Shown here piece by piece: positions 9,974 to 21,712 of a DNA stretch of 64,000 bases. The stretch is from Mangifera indica (lineage: Eukaryota > Streptophyta > Magnoliopsida > Sapindales > Anacardiaceae). The translations under genes and the position numbers were made by a program. The stretch's first letter is position 1, and each line of letters begins with the position of its first letter. Below the pieces are notes generated by a model. That model did no database searches and had not been told where the DNA came from. It worked only from the letters and a program-made list of their open reading frames with translations. Location: contig NC_058147.1 of assembly GCF_011075055.1 (NCBI RefSeq), positions 1,922,001-1,986,000 of the forward strand. The letters are read 5' to 3'.

Positions 9974-12900
9974 TTAAGCTGATATATAAGATCATCTAAT
10001 GTTATTAATAAGGTAAATAATGGAGGGTCACAAAAAAACAAACAAGCCATACTCAAACTAAGCTAAAGTTCTGGTTGTACTCAAATTAAGCCAAAGTTTA
10101 AATTTAAATTTGACATGTTCAAACTATTAATATATTTCATTCGAATTTACCACGTTGGAATACACTCACAGTTTATATTATTATCTATTGTGATTCTTGA
10201 GTTAAAACTTTTTTTTTTCTCTAGAAAATGTTGAAATCTCTAGACCTTTTCGTGCAAAAATGTGATCACCAATGATTTTAAAATCGAATCGGATCAACCG
10301 ATTCAACTGATTGAATAAAAAATTAGCTCTAAATCTGATTCAGTTAATATAAAAAGGTGGTTTATTCACTGACTTGGTTAAACCCGATCAAAATTGGGTA
10401 ATTGGGTTTGATCAAAATTTAGAAAAAATTTTAAGATTTTAATTATTTTTAAGTAATTTGATCATTTTTTATTAAATTGGATGGATTTCTAAATGTTAGT
10501 AAGAAAAAATAAATTCGAAAATAAAATAAAAAATAAAAAAGTATCTCATATCTATTAAAATATCTTCTATAGATAATAATTTATAGAATTATATTTTTTT
10601 CCTATATCATAAGATCATGATTTTTTTATTTTAATTATTTCATTAAAATTTAATAAATTATTATTACCCTTTAAAAAAGATATATTTTAATTCTTATAAA
10701 TATAGATATCCTAATTTTATTTTTTTATAAATTTTTAAATAAAATTTATTTATTATAATTTAATAATAAATTAAATCAATCAATTGAATTATAAATCAAT
10801 AAAATAATAAATTTAATCACCCATATGTTTTAAAAAACAGTGATGATCACCACCTTAACGCGCTTTCAAGTTGATGTGGCATTGCTTCTGTCATCAAGCA
10901 ATAATTGCTGATGGACACTTGCATGATAACGATTAACTCTTATTAAAACGACACCGACCCATCACTTTGTCCGAAATCAGGATACACTTTTGTGTTTTCA
11001 GAAGCTTATTTTTACCAATTACCTTAATTATCACTTAATTCAGGTGTTTAAGCTCAGTTCAATCTTACGATATTTAAGCCAGATTCAAACTTAAACTATC
11101 CTAAAAAGTTATTAATTAGATAAATAATATTATTATCAGAAGAATAATATTACTTTAAAAATAAATAAATTAAACTATTATATTGAAACTCTAACACAAA
11201 TTTAACTCAAACCAAGTGATGAACACCCGTATAACCCATTAGCATTCAAAGAGAAAAAAATCCACGTTCAAAATACATATTGCTAAATTCATTTGACATG
11301 AAAACAATGAAAGTGGTATGCATATGCAGGAAAACAGAGGCCCCAGAGAAATTTTTGGCTGAAGGCTGATCAAATATTTTGAAATGCATGAATTAGACGA
11401 AAATATAACCAAGACTAATGAGCATGATTCAGAAAACATGGTTGACTCAGACTCAGTCTGAGTTACAGAATGGGACAATGACTATAAGCATCGTCCCAGA
11501 CCACGTACCAAACATCGCAACGTTGACATGGTTTCGTAGAGCAAGTAATGACATCTTTCTTCTCATCTTTCTTCTCATCCTTCTTCTCATCCTTCTTATC
11601 CTCCTTGGGAGGCCCTACACTTACGATTGTTGCAGTTTTCCTGAATTTTCTAACCTGCTTGATGATCTTCGCAGGATCAGCTTCACCGATGACAGTTACC
11701 GTTTTCTTTGATGGGTCAATGACAACGGAAGTTATCCCTTCTAGTTTGGCAATCAACTTCATCACCCGTTGCCTGCACTTTGAGCAGACTAGTTCCACTG
11801 ACACTACAGTTTTCTACATCAGAAAAAGAGTCAGATTCTTCGGTACAAATTAACAGAAAAGTACTGCACACTGTCAGCAAGAGTTAAGAGCGTCGCAGAA
11901 TAACTGTAAGTCATAAATTCAATATACAAAATTACATGAACATGAAGTAATTTATAATTCTATAAATTCGAGTAGAGATTGAACCTTCGACATGAATTTC
12001 TTAAAGTACTACTCCAACATAAATCATATGATAAACTGGAATGGAAATGCTGATTACAAAACATGTATACGTCCCAAGTTACTATATATAAATCACTCTC
12101 TCAGTCCATGATAATTTAATTGAAATTATTGGACAGTAGATGGCCTTTTGGTTACTAGTTTGGTTGAAGACTAAATGGAGTGGGTAGTTGCTGACAAGTA
12201 AATGCTAATAAGATGGTTCTTGATGGCATCACCTATGAACTCCCCTATGCATTTAATACAGATTGTACACAGGCACACAGAGGTCCAGCTTTTTTCATTT
12301 CCAGATAACCACAAACAAGAATAAGGTGTGCCTCAGCTAACATGGATCAAAGTAAACTCGTAGCTCTATATGGTAATATTTTAAGCAATGTTATGTATGC
12401 GCAGTTTAGAGTATTTAATTAGATACTAAAATGATGTGTTATCATGTGATTGAATATTATTTTATTCTTAATTCAAAATTATTCAATCACATTATAATAT
12501 ATTATTTGAGTACCTATTAGAAAAATCAAAACTGGGTATTTTATTATTATATTTTTTAATTACTAAACACATATGACTTTTGTGACAGATATATACATTG
12601 TATATTAATATGCTACAAACTACGTGAAACAACCGTGCTTGTGCAGACAATCCATGCATACCATATTGACATTCTGATGCCACTGCAGCTGTGAGTATTA
12701 AACAAAATGATATTGGACATGGCATTCAGTATATGTCATTCAGTAAACATGCACTTGTTCAAGTCCAACCAGTCAAAACTGTTATGATTTTGTTTAACCA
12801 GTTTGATCCAGCTATAACTGGTAACATTTTGTAGCTTGTGATCAGGAGTAATTTTATTCTAATATTCTTAGCTATATTTAGGAATATCAATAAATCCATA

Positions 12901-12997
12901 AGTCATTCAATGGAGTATTAGCAGGAATAAGACTCAGCAAAATGGACAAAATTTGGCCCACCTCTGCAATCTATTTAATTCATTTTTGGCTGTATGT

Positions 12998-13034
<37 letters not shown>

Positions 13035-13165
13035 GAACCTTTAACAAGTCAGGCCTCATTAAATACATTTGCTTTAACAACTGTGGCAGTAACACCTAAA
13101 AGCAAATGCTTTTAATAGCATGGAATTTAAAAAATAACAGAGCCTGTCTCTCAGGACAATTTGCC
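9974..13165. repeat. Segmental duplication, copy 2
   Basis: Homologous to 1-5411 without the Mutator-like insertion and with one instead of two 213-bp units. It carries a private extra stretch near 10063-10095 (a partial repeat of the CTCAAACTAAGC unit). Gene-proximal sequence is much better conserved between copies than the AT-rich 5' 800 bases, which have many substitutions and small indels. Confidence 0.9.
11463..11813 (-). CDS. Heavy-metal-associated isoprenylated plant protein (HIPP), last exon, copy 2
   Basis: Tandem paralogue of 1491-1844. The HMA domain keeps LVCSKC, VIGEADPAKIIK and KFRKTATIVSVGPPK. The linker is a cleaner run of EKKD repeats (KKDEKKDEKKDEKKD), so linker length varies by slippage between the copies. 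The C-terminus is HCPIL, giving a CPIL CaaX box instead of CSIL. The acceptor is GATGTAG, and the first exon is again not identified. The frame is intact, and most differences from copy 1 fall in the linker and C-terminal tail, which suggests that both copies encode protein. Confidence 0.85.
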   Translation of the reverse strand, partial: KTVVSVELVCSKCRQRVMKLIAKLEGITSVVIDPSKKTVTVIGEADPAKIIKQVRKFRKTATIVSVGPPKEDKKDEKKDEKKDEKKDVITCSTKPCQRCDVWYVVWDDAYSHCPIL

Positions 13166-14235
13166 TCCTCTACTGGGCTATAGAAAGAAATCTAAGATTT
13201 TTCACCAAGTGGCCACAGCTTTGAAGTGAATGCTTGTCCATTAGTACAGCTGAGATGATCAAGGACCATGATTCCACCTCGCACCAGTCAAAAGAAATCA
13301 GAAAGAGAAAATTCCCGCAAGAGAAACAGTTTACAAAATCCTGTAACTCTACTACGAATGGCGATTTAGTTTAAACAAGCAATTCTTCTTGCGCATCCTC
13401 TTGGCAGTCTCTTGACTAAAAACTTAAAATAATGTTGGGAACAATTTAATTCTCATAGGCCAATCATTTGACACTTACATGACAATAACGAGGGATCTTT
13501 TTTCAAATAAGTGAAAAGAAAGACTGCAAACCATGCAAGTAGTATGAAAAAAGCACTGCCATGACCTCAATTCCATCATCAAAAGGTGAAGTAATGCAAT
13601 CCTAGCCAGTTTCTACAACCCACAGTTAATTCAGAGATCCAGCTGTATGAATTAATAGGCCCATGTGGAATAGGTAAGAATTGGCATTGAAGTAGTTGGC
13701 AGAGTGCTTTCAACCCCTCTCCTTCATTAAGCCCCCAGCAAAAGGAAACAAGAATGAATAACTGACTTAGTCACCACAAGAAACCTAATGGCATGTCAAT
13801 ATGCTGTTTATTGTCAAAATCTATGAAATACAATAACAAGCATATGTTTGTGTGAAAAAAAATTCTGACTCAAAGCTTAATGGCGTACAAGAACAAGAAG
13901 CAATCTTATTACTTAAATCAGTAACAGAAAGTAGAACTGAAGTCAAGTTTAGTATCACTTGTTAAAGTCATTATATATATTGAGCTTTTATTAAATTGTT
14001 AGAACTTTCAAGTGCCGCAACAGAAGAGGAAAAAACTGATAGAAAACGAATCAAATGGAAAGAAACAACATAGATTGGCTAGTAATGTCTGTGTCTACGG
14101 CCTTACTAAAGTTTTTTAATTAATTTTAGAGTTATAAAATATAAGAGAAAATTTAATTTTGGTCCTAGGGCGCTGTCCCCATGACCTGATTGTGGTGGCT
14201 ATACCTTGCAATAACTCTCGGCTAACCATGCGAAG
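13166..14235. other. Spacer without a supported gene
   Basis: Moderately AT-rich, ordinary intergenic sequence on both strands. I see no open frame with family features, no tRNA and no terminal-repeat pair. Confidence 0.4.
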
Positions 14236-14240
14236 ATATC

Positions 14241-14838
14241 TGTTAAGTCAAGGTGTATGTTAAAAAGAAAACCAGGGGTAGTTCAGGGTGATCAAACAGT
14301 TCAGGAAAGGGTTACAAGTCAAAGGCAGCAGTTAACAGAGGCAGGGAGCATGTACCAGATCCTGGGGAAATTAAAACATGAGGTGGCAACCCCTGAGTGA
14401 AGGGGGAAGTGTAGGGGAGTGGGAGAGCAGTATTTAGACCTGAGGAAAGAGAAATAGAGCGACCAGCATTTTGTCAAGAAAGCAGGAACTGGTATAGCCC
14501 AGCCTCTCGAAGAGCTGGTGGTTTTGGTTTGTGGAACTGTGCTTGTAATTACTGTTCTGTTTTGCAGATATTTACAAACATGGAAACGTAAATGACAATC
14601 TTGGATCTCATCAACAATTGTAATTTAACTGATTTTGAATGAAATGAATATCAGTAACTTGTTTCCATTGATGAATGAATTACATTGTACTGTTACATCT
14701 TGGAATTACAATAATTGCATTGGATTGATTGTTGTGTGTGGTCTTGCGCTGCTGGGAGTTCTTTAGTTTCTGGGGAAATGAACTGGAGGAGCCAGCTATT
14801 CTGGTTTGGAGTGTTGCAGCACTTCCAGGTCTCTAACA
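14241..14838. mobile_element. Solo LTR (598 bp)
   Basis: It starts TGTTAAG and ends CTCTAACA, with the TG...CA boundaries of an LTR, and is flanked by a perfect 5-bp target duplication ATATC (14236-14240 and 14839-14843). It contains a TATA-like CAGTATTTAGA near 14430 and a T/G-rich downstream part resembling an R/U5 region. No internal retrotransposon domain lies next to it, so it is best explained by recombination between two LTRs. The superfamily cannot be told from the LTR alone. Confidence 0.8.
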
Positions 14839-15038
14839 ATATCTTTTAGACATGATCAGATTCCACACTCCAACAAAAGTAAAAAAAAGAAGGATCCATA
14901 GACTAATAAAAACTTGAGAAGGGAAATCCTAGGCCATAAAAACTCTCACAAATTTACAAAGTAAAATTTATTAATGAACATATGTCAAACTACTAGCACT
15001 TACCAGTACAGAGTTCAGCAAAAAGTATCCTCCAAGGC

Positions 15039-18000
15039 TCAGTATTGTATACAACTGTTCATTGCTACATCTTTGTTCACTCCATTCGTACCATATAGCT
15101 TCTGAGAGTAACAGCTCACAATCTTCTTGTCTTTCTCATAATGTTTCTCCAATTTCTCCAAAGGTTTCAAATCCAGGTCAATGAAATACACCTAGATAAT
15201 TGCAATTTAAATAAATTTTCTATGTCATAAAAAAAAGACACCTTTGAGTGATTAAAGTTCAAAGAAGCAAAATAATAAATAAATATCTTCTTCTTCTTTT
15301 TTGAGAATTGTGAACTGTGAAAATTGTGAAAACACAAACAAACAAACAAAAATTACCACCACAGATATAATTTAATCCCTCAAATTTCATTGAATGATTT
15401 GGGAAAATTCTAAAGGCGCATGGAAACTACATAGATAAACGATAAAAATCTTTAGATTTTCTACATTGAAAAGAAATTATAATCTGGTTACTGCAAGTGA
15501 TAATTTTGTGCAAGCATTCATATGAAATGTTGTACTTCTGAGTTAGAGGTGATGGTACCAATGTTTACAAATAATAAAACTATACATACATATTTTTTTG
15601 CACACAATTTAGGTACACATATGATATGTCATCATGTGATTGAATGATTTTGAATTAAAAATAAAATAATATTCAATCATATGATAACACATCATCCGTG
15701 TACCTAAATTATGTATCCAAAATGTATACACATAACATTGCTCTTACAAACAATTCATATATCTCTCTTCCTTCTTCTTTAAGGTAAATAAAAGGAGAAT
15801 GGAAAAGGTTCCGTGGTTCCGTGGTTTCTAATTGCCAGAGTAACTAAATGGAATGGCATTCAATCATGATCCAAACAATTCATTGTGGTCAAATACAAAC
15901 TGCAAATGTAAAACTTGAATGCACCATGTAAAGGGGCATTTACCTTGTATTCAAAAACTTGTTTGGTTGATTCTAGGTAAACACTATTATGGGAAGATTC
16001 TGAAACCTCAGCACCCTTTGGTCTAAAACAAATCATCAAACTACAGTCCTTTGCAGTTGAAGATATCAAATAGTCCCTCACAATCTTCAAACTCTCATCC
16101 AACGTAATGCAATGCAATGAGGAATACCGGTGTGACACTTTCTGCTCATCCAAGTTTTTGCATGCCTTGCAAGGTTGAGAAATAATGTTATAATATGCAT
16201 GAATCGCCCCTTCAATGTCACAATAATCGAGCTTCTGAGCTTCAAGAAGTCGGTCCATTATTCCAGCATGATAAACTGCCTCAGAAACAAGCTGTATAAA
16301 ACTATTTGTGCGTAGACCATCATCCGCTTGAATGACACACTTGAGAGCATCTTCAAATGCTTTTTCAGTAGCAAAATTAGTACTTCCAGTGGCACCACCC
16401 AAGCCCCCAAGTATAAGGGAACCATTCAAAAATACCCGGAAATTGTTCTGAGGAGTAACATAGAGAGCTTTGATAGCTTTACTCATTCTTTCCTTGGACC
16501 CAGAGAACAGGTCAAGTGGATCATAGTCACTTAGCTCTGATATCTGTAACATTTTATCAGGATTAGAATTGAAAATAAAATTAATTTTCAACTTAGATAG
16601 CCATAGAGAGCATTCCTATTACAGGCTGTATAAGAAAAGAACTGGGCTTCTTTAGAACAAATCTTTGTGAACAAATTTAAGTGATGACAATATGTATATT
16701 TAAAAAAACTACTAATAGCTAGAGACTCGAAGAAACACTTAGTGATTGGAAGAAAAATGACCTCATGTTGATGCAACTTTAGGGCTTGATGTAATCTAAA
16801 ACGAGTCATTCTCCTTTTAATAGCATTTTCTTCAGCTATGAAGGATGAATCTGGAAGAAATCCACATTTGGGCTAATTTAAAGGGACAAAAAAGGTTACT
16901 AAAGCAATAAAAGCACTATGCATGTGAAAAGAAAAGGAATCATACAAATAATAGCACAAATAACAGTTCTAAAAAGAATTGAAAAGCACGCAATAACTAG
17001 TGAGCACCTTAATTTCAACAGCAAGGCAGGGTTCCCCATTGAGAATACCTGAAATGAAAATGTATAATAAACTACCACTCCCTCGAATCCAAGTTTTTTC
17101 ATTTTTTTTAATACATGAATTGAACATCCCAGTGCCTCCTTTTACAAGATAAGTCACCTGTTTTCTGAATCTACTACAAGAACCATGAACAAAAGAGGAT
17201 ACTTCCTTTTTTTGGTTAACTTGAAAACATTTAAAGGATCGCATTTACCTTGAGGAAAAACAGTATGATCAGACAAAAGAAGCACAGAATCACAATGTGT
17301 ATCAACCTCAGCAGCATCAACTCGCGAAGCAGGACGCCGGCACAAAGCATTATATTGAACATACTCTAGAAATGCCCTGGTTACAAGGACACGCAGCTGG
17401 CAAGTTCAACAAAGAGGGATAAAATACATCATAATCACAACATTTTAACAGCCTCTGAACATGATTGAAATAGAATTCAATGTTACTAACATTTTCCAAC
17501 CCCAAGTAGTTTATCACATGAATATTTTCAAAATCAATATTAATTTCAATCATGGATAAAATTAATCCTCCAAATTTTATTATCAAGTAGGGCTATATTG
17601 TAGCATATTCAAGGGAGATGCATGTGCAGAAGGTAATTCATTATTCAAAACACAACTCCTGCTAAATTATTATCATCTGTTCTCCAATTTCCACACATAA
17701 GACAGTGGAAGTACAAGTGAAGAAACATACTCCCGCATCAACGTGTTTGGGGCCTAACAACGGGCTCATAACATGCTGAATATATAGTTGCTCCAATGTT
17801 TCTTTGTTAGATGCCAAAAGTAACTCTGCATTGTCTCTCCACACAAGCTGAGCATGCCTTTCTAAGACCGAACAACCATTCACACCCTCCACCTGCTTTT
17901 TGGCTGTTTTGCTCCTTGGAACTTTTTGAATTCTCATTACTTTCCCAATCTTATATTCACAACAACAGTCCAGAAAAATTAGTGATAAGTAGAAGTAATC

Positions 18001-18186
18001 ATTTTGTCAAATTTTTTCAGTTAAATTCTCCATGATTCAACTTTTGAAGTCATAGGGAAAAAAAATTATTGCATGAAGACGTACAAAAGCGGGAGAAGTT
18101 CCGGTGTAAGCGAGAACAAGATTAACGGCTCCTTCTCCTCTATACACCCAATCCGCAGCGTCCTTTAGGTCTAACTTGACCTCCAT
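15039..18186 (-). CDS. IPK1: Inositol-pentakisphosphate 2-kinase
   Basis: The enzyme phosphorylates the 2-OH of Ins(1,3,4,5,6)P5 to make phytate (InsP6), which affects seed phosphorus storage, phosphate sensing and mRNA export. Seven coding exons on the minus strand join in frame: 18186-18085, 17949-17731, 17396-17249, 17048-17008, 16872-16762, 16543-15944 and 15191-15039. They give 457 residues, close to the Arabidopsis length. Diagnostic segments: YRGEGAVNLVLAY (15-27, nucleotide-binding loop), VMRIQK, EIKPKCGFLP (168-177), DPLDLFSGS and NNFRVFLNGSLILGG. The C-terminal YFIDLDLKPLEK (409-420) holds the conserved IDLDLKP motif. The start is the first ATG after a likely 5'UTR intron. All splice sites are GT-AG. 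The frame is intact and the gene is probably functional. Confidence 0.95.
15570..15765. mobile_element. Short palindromic MITE in IPK1 intron 6
   Basis: An inverted repeat centred near 15665. The left arm contains ATTTAGGTACACATATGATA and the right arm GTGTACCTAAATTATGTATC. The hinge is TGAATTAAAAATAAAATAAT, flanked by TGTGATTGAATGA and ATTCAATCATATGA. Very similar arms occur at about 2660-2790, 4680-4800, 12410-12520, 21060-21190, 22790-22950, 24590-24730 and 61210-61350. Superfamily unknown; no clear target duplication was read. Confidence 0.65.
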
Positions 18187-18197
18187 TATTGTGATAT

Positions 18198-18297
18198 CTG
18201 AGATCTATTTCAACATCAGAGAACTTTTATACTGTATTTTTAATTAAAATTTAAAAAAAAAAAAGCTGTTGAAATTGGAGAAATCATTTTTGCTTAC
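18198..18297 (-). other. Probable 5'UTR intron of IPK1
   Basis: On the minus strand a strong donor (TAG/GTAAGC, exon end at 18298) and an acceptor (CTCAG, exon resuming at 18197) bound a 100-base T-rich stretch just before the IPK1 start codon. Inferred from splice consensus only. Confidence 0.5.
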
Positions 18298-18746
18298 CTA
18301 GTCTAGAAATGGACAGAAACAGCTCCGGTGAGATAGATTAAAGCACGAGTGATTCACTGCGGATTAAAAAGTGAAATGGAAAAGTTGTTTTGCTTTGAAG
18401 CAATGAGTTTCGATTCCTCCGCTCGTGACGAAACTGGAGCATCCAATTCCAAGTCCAACGGCTGAAACTGAAAGAGCACGAATAACAGAGTCTCCGTGAC
18501 TCCTCACTTTTTGAAAAAAGCGCAGGATGTTTAGCCTTATCCGCTCAGTCTCAGTTGACAGTTCAAACAGAATCGAGTTTCGTCCTTCGGGGTTTTAAAG
18601 TTCGAGGTTTTGTATGGCAAAACTGCAGGCCGGGTCGGATGCCAATTCCAAACCCGGCCCTGGTGTAGCTTCCAGATCCACATACCACAAACCATGATTA
18701 AGCATTTTTATTTTTAAATATTTATATTTTTCCCCTTACCTCTAGG

Positions 18747-19740
18747 TAGGGATGGCAATTTGGGCCCGACTTTAGGGGCCCCGACCCTAATGGGGAAAGG
18801 ATTCCCCGATAAAAACGGGGAAAGGGGCGGGGATGGAGATAAAAAAAATCCCCGTAATCGGGGACGGGTCGGGGACGGGGATACATGTGTCCCCGCCCCT
18901 CCCCTCCCCTCCCCTCCCCGCCCCTCCCCGCCCCCTAAATCTAATATATTAATATAATAATTTATAAACTGTTAAGTTTTAGAAAATTTTACATTATGAT
19001 TTCTTAAAATTATAACTTTAATTTTACTAATTTTTGAATTATCAATTATTAGTTTTTACTAATTTCTAAACTATTAATATAATATATTAAAAAAACCTAG
19101 AATTTCATTATCATAAAATGTAAATGCACTAAATTAATTTTATTTCAACTTCAAAACTTAGTTAGTCAATCCACTAGGTTTTACACACAAAAAATAATAA
19201 ATTATAAACTTAATAAAATCAATTGAAGTGAATGAAAAGTGTTAAATTTAATGTTATTATAAAATTACCCTAAATCACATACATGAAGAGCTACTAATGA
19301 AGAGATTGATTATTGCATATTGTTAGATTTTATAAAAACTTTATATTTGAACTAAAATAACAAAGAATATTTTATAGCTCTTGTAGCAAATGATAGTTTG
19401 AAAAAATATGATTTATTTTATTTATTGAAATATATAAAAAAATTAAAATTTATATTTATGGGTATGGGGAGAAGATTTTTCCCCGCGGGGACGGGGCGGG
19501 GATGGGGAGGGGATTTTTCCCCACGGGGACGGGGCGGGGATGGGGAGGGGATTTTTCCCCGCGGGGACGGGGAGGGGATGGGGAGGGGATTTTCCTTCGC
19601 GGGGAGGGGATGGGGATTATTTTTTATCCTCGCAACGGGGACGGGGCGGGGACGGGGATTGATATCCCCTACGGGGACGGGGACGGGGACGGGGACGGGG
19701 ATTGATATCCCTTCCCCGCCCCTCCCCATTGCCATCCCTA
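18747..19740. mobile_element. hAT-like non-autonomous element with GGGGACGGGG minisatellites (994 bp)
   Basis: Termini TAGGGATGGCAATTTGGGC and, reverse-complemented, TAGGGATGGCAATGGGGAGG. It is flanked by a perfect 8-bp target duplication CCTCTAGG (18739-18746 and 19741-19748). The subterminal regions are arrays of GGGGACGGGG/GGGGATGGGG and CCCCTCCCCT; the centre is AT-rich. The open frames within it are low-complexity read-through of the G/C arrays and are not genes. The G-rich arrays could form G-quadruplexes. Confidence 0.9.
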
Positions 19741-19748
19741 CCTCTAGG

Positions 19749-21660
19749 AATCACTTGAAATTTCTTAATGAAATTTCTACTGATTATGAGTGCTAAAAAC
19801 AACCATAAATACAAGAAAATAGGAAATCACTAAAGATGAACATTTGTTCGGTGATTGAACTGTTTTTGGGTGAAAGCACCTAATAAATAAAATTAATACA
19901 AATTTTTTGTTTAAGGTTGTGGAAGAAAATCATGTATAAATGTATGAAGGTTGTTAGGTGGTAGACACTCCACCCTAAAGGTGGGTTGGCCCGGTCTAAA
20001 ATATGGGGAAATGGTTTACTCTGAGAGGGCCCAACTACAATTATAATAGGTCAGGTTGGACCTAAATACAAGACTCGTAGAGTAATTTGTTACTATTTTT
20101 ATAATTATTAAAAAATTTAAAAAATAATAATTATAATATAAAAATTATTTTTTATTAAAATTAATTAGCCAGTTTATTACTGTTAACTCAACCCTACCCT
20201 ATATATAGCGTTGGGTCGTAGGTTTCATATTTTGTATAGGCTGACCTAACTTATAAGATTTATTATTATGTAGGTTTTAAGCCTCACTTGACCTATTGTC
20301 ACTTTTACTCCAACATATGAAACATGTTTTAAAGAATCTATTAATTCTAAAAACAACCATCAATGTAAAACATTACTTATTTAGAGAATGTAATCTACAA
20401 GTTGTCGCTCTTTTTGTGACTTCAATCCATGATGAAAAATAATAACTTCTTTCCTTGTCAACTCTCCATCGCAAATCATCTTATCTTATAAAGATAAATT
20501 AATGTAAGAAAGAAAATCGAAGAGACATAGAAGTTAGGTAGAAAACCTCTTATAAAATCATGTATGTATTTGATATTTAGTATTAGAGAAGCATCATTGT
20601 AACTTTGGTGTATACATTGTTGGGACATTCTCCTAAAGTATTTAATTATATAATTGTAGATATAGATATTCGAGCAATGGGTTAAACCATGTTTTAAAAA
20701 AAAAAATACATTTCTTAACAATTATTATATTTCTAATTGGAGTGGATATTAAAATTAAATCCCTTACTGAACATGCCAACATATCATCAATCTTTGGCAT
20801 CCAGTTTCCCCCAACGTCTTCCAAAAAACAAACATAGTCCTTTAACATATCAATCTTAGGCAATGTATCATTTATAAAACTTTTTATGAAATAATACAAA
20901 ATTAAACTTCAATAGATCATGGTCTTATATGTATACCAATGTAACCTACTCGTCAGACTAAAACCCAATAACTAGGTGTTTATCAAGGTATAGAGTTTAA
21001 CCCACAAAAGTAGGTTCCTCCTTAACAACATATGCAAGCTCCTTAAGTGTAAATAACAATATTATATATACGTATTTTTTATCCACAATTTGGGTATATA
21101 AATAATACGTTATCATGTGATAAAATTATTTTATTTTTAAATCAAAATCATTCAATTATATTATAGCATATCATCTATATAATATAAAGTCTACTCACAT
21201 CACGACTTTAATTGAAAGTGTACAACTCATGCCACAAGTTTGACAATTCTGAGTTGTTAATTCTTAATGTATCATCCTTAACACACCACTGGAGACATTT
21301 GTTGATATTGTTATGCTACGGACGTATTTCACTTTTACTCAATATCGATTTTCCTAAGTTTTACTTCTGGGTCTCTCACTGCTTTTCTTGAGATTGGTTG
21401 GAATGGAGGGGTTGAAGAAGACATAGATAACACAGGAAGCACTATCGGGAGGACAGCAAGTAGCAAACACGATAAGAGGCGTAGTGGAATCAATGGTGGC
21501 GCATCACTTCGGAACCAACAAGTTGAGTCGTCCCTTAATCGTTGATGCCCACTGAGGAAGGCAAGTGGGAAACCATATAATGAAGACCCTGTAACCCAAA
21601 ATACCAGCATCTTTTTCTACACCGTACACGTCTTTTAGCCATTAATCCAATGTTTCAATC
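19749..21660. other. Intergenic spacer
   Basis: AT-rich with no supported gene. It contains a copy of the short palindromic MITE near 21060-21190. GGCCCGG-containing sequence near 19990 resembles hAT-type termini, but I could not pair it with a second end. Confidence 0.4.
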
Positions 21661-21668
21661 ATGCATAC

Positions 21669-21675
21669 TATAAAT
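21669..21675 (+). promoter_or_regulatory. TATA box of the P450 gene
   Basis: TATAAAT lies 38 bases before the first ATG (21713) and 59 bases before the second in-frame ATG (21734). An RY-like CATGCATA lies just upstream. Confidence 0.5.
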
Positions 21676-21712
21676 TCACTTCACAAAATTGGCTGGCTAA
21701 GCCAACTGGCCA

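Noticed and set aside
13997..14838. A longer LTR starting at TGTTAGAAC (13997)
   Set aside because: Flanks do not give a target duplication, whereas the start at 14241 gives a perfect ATATC pair.
19398..19814. Gly/Arg/Asp- and Pro/Arg-rich frames
   Set aside because: They are translations of GGGGACGGGG arrays in a hAT-like element.
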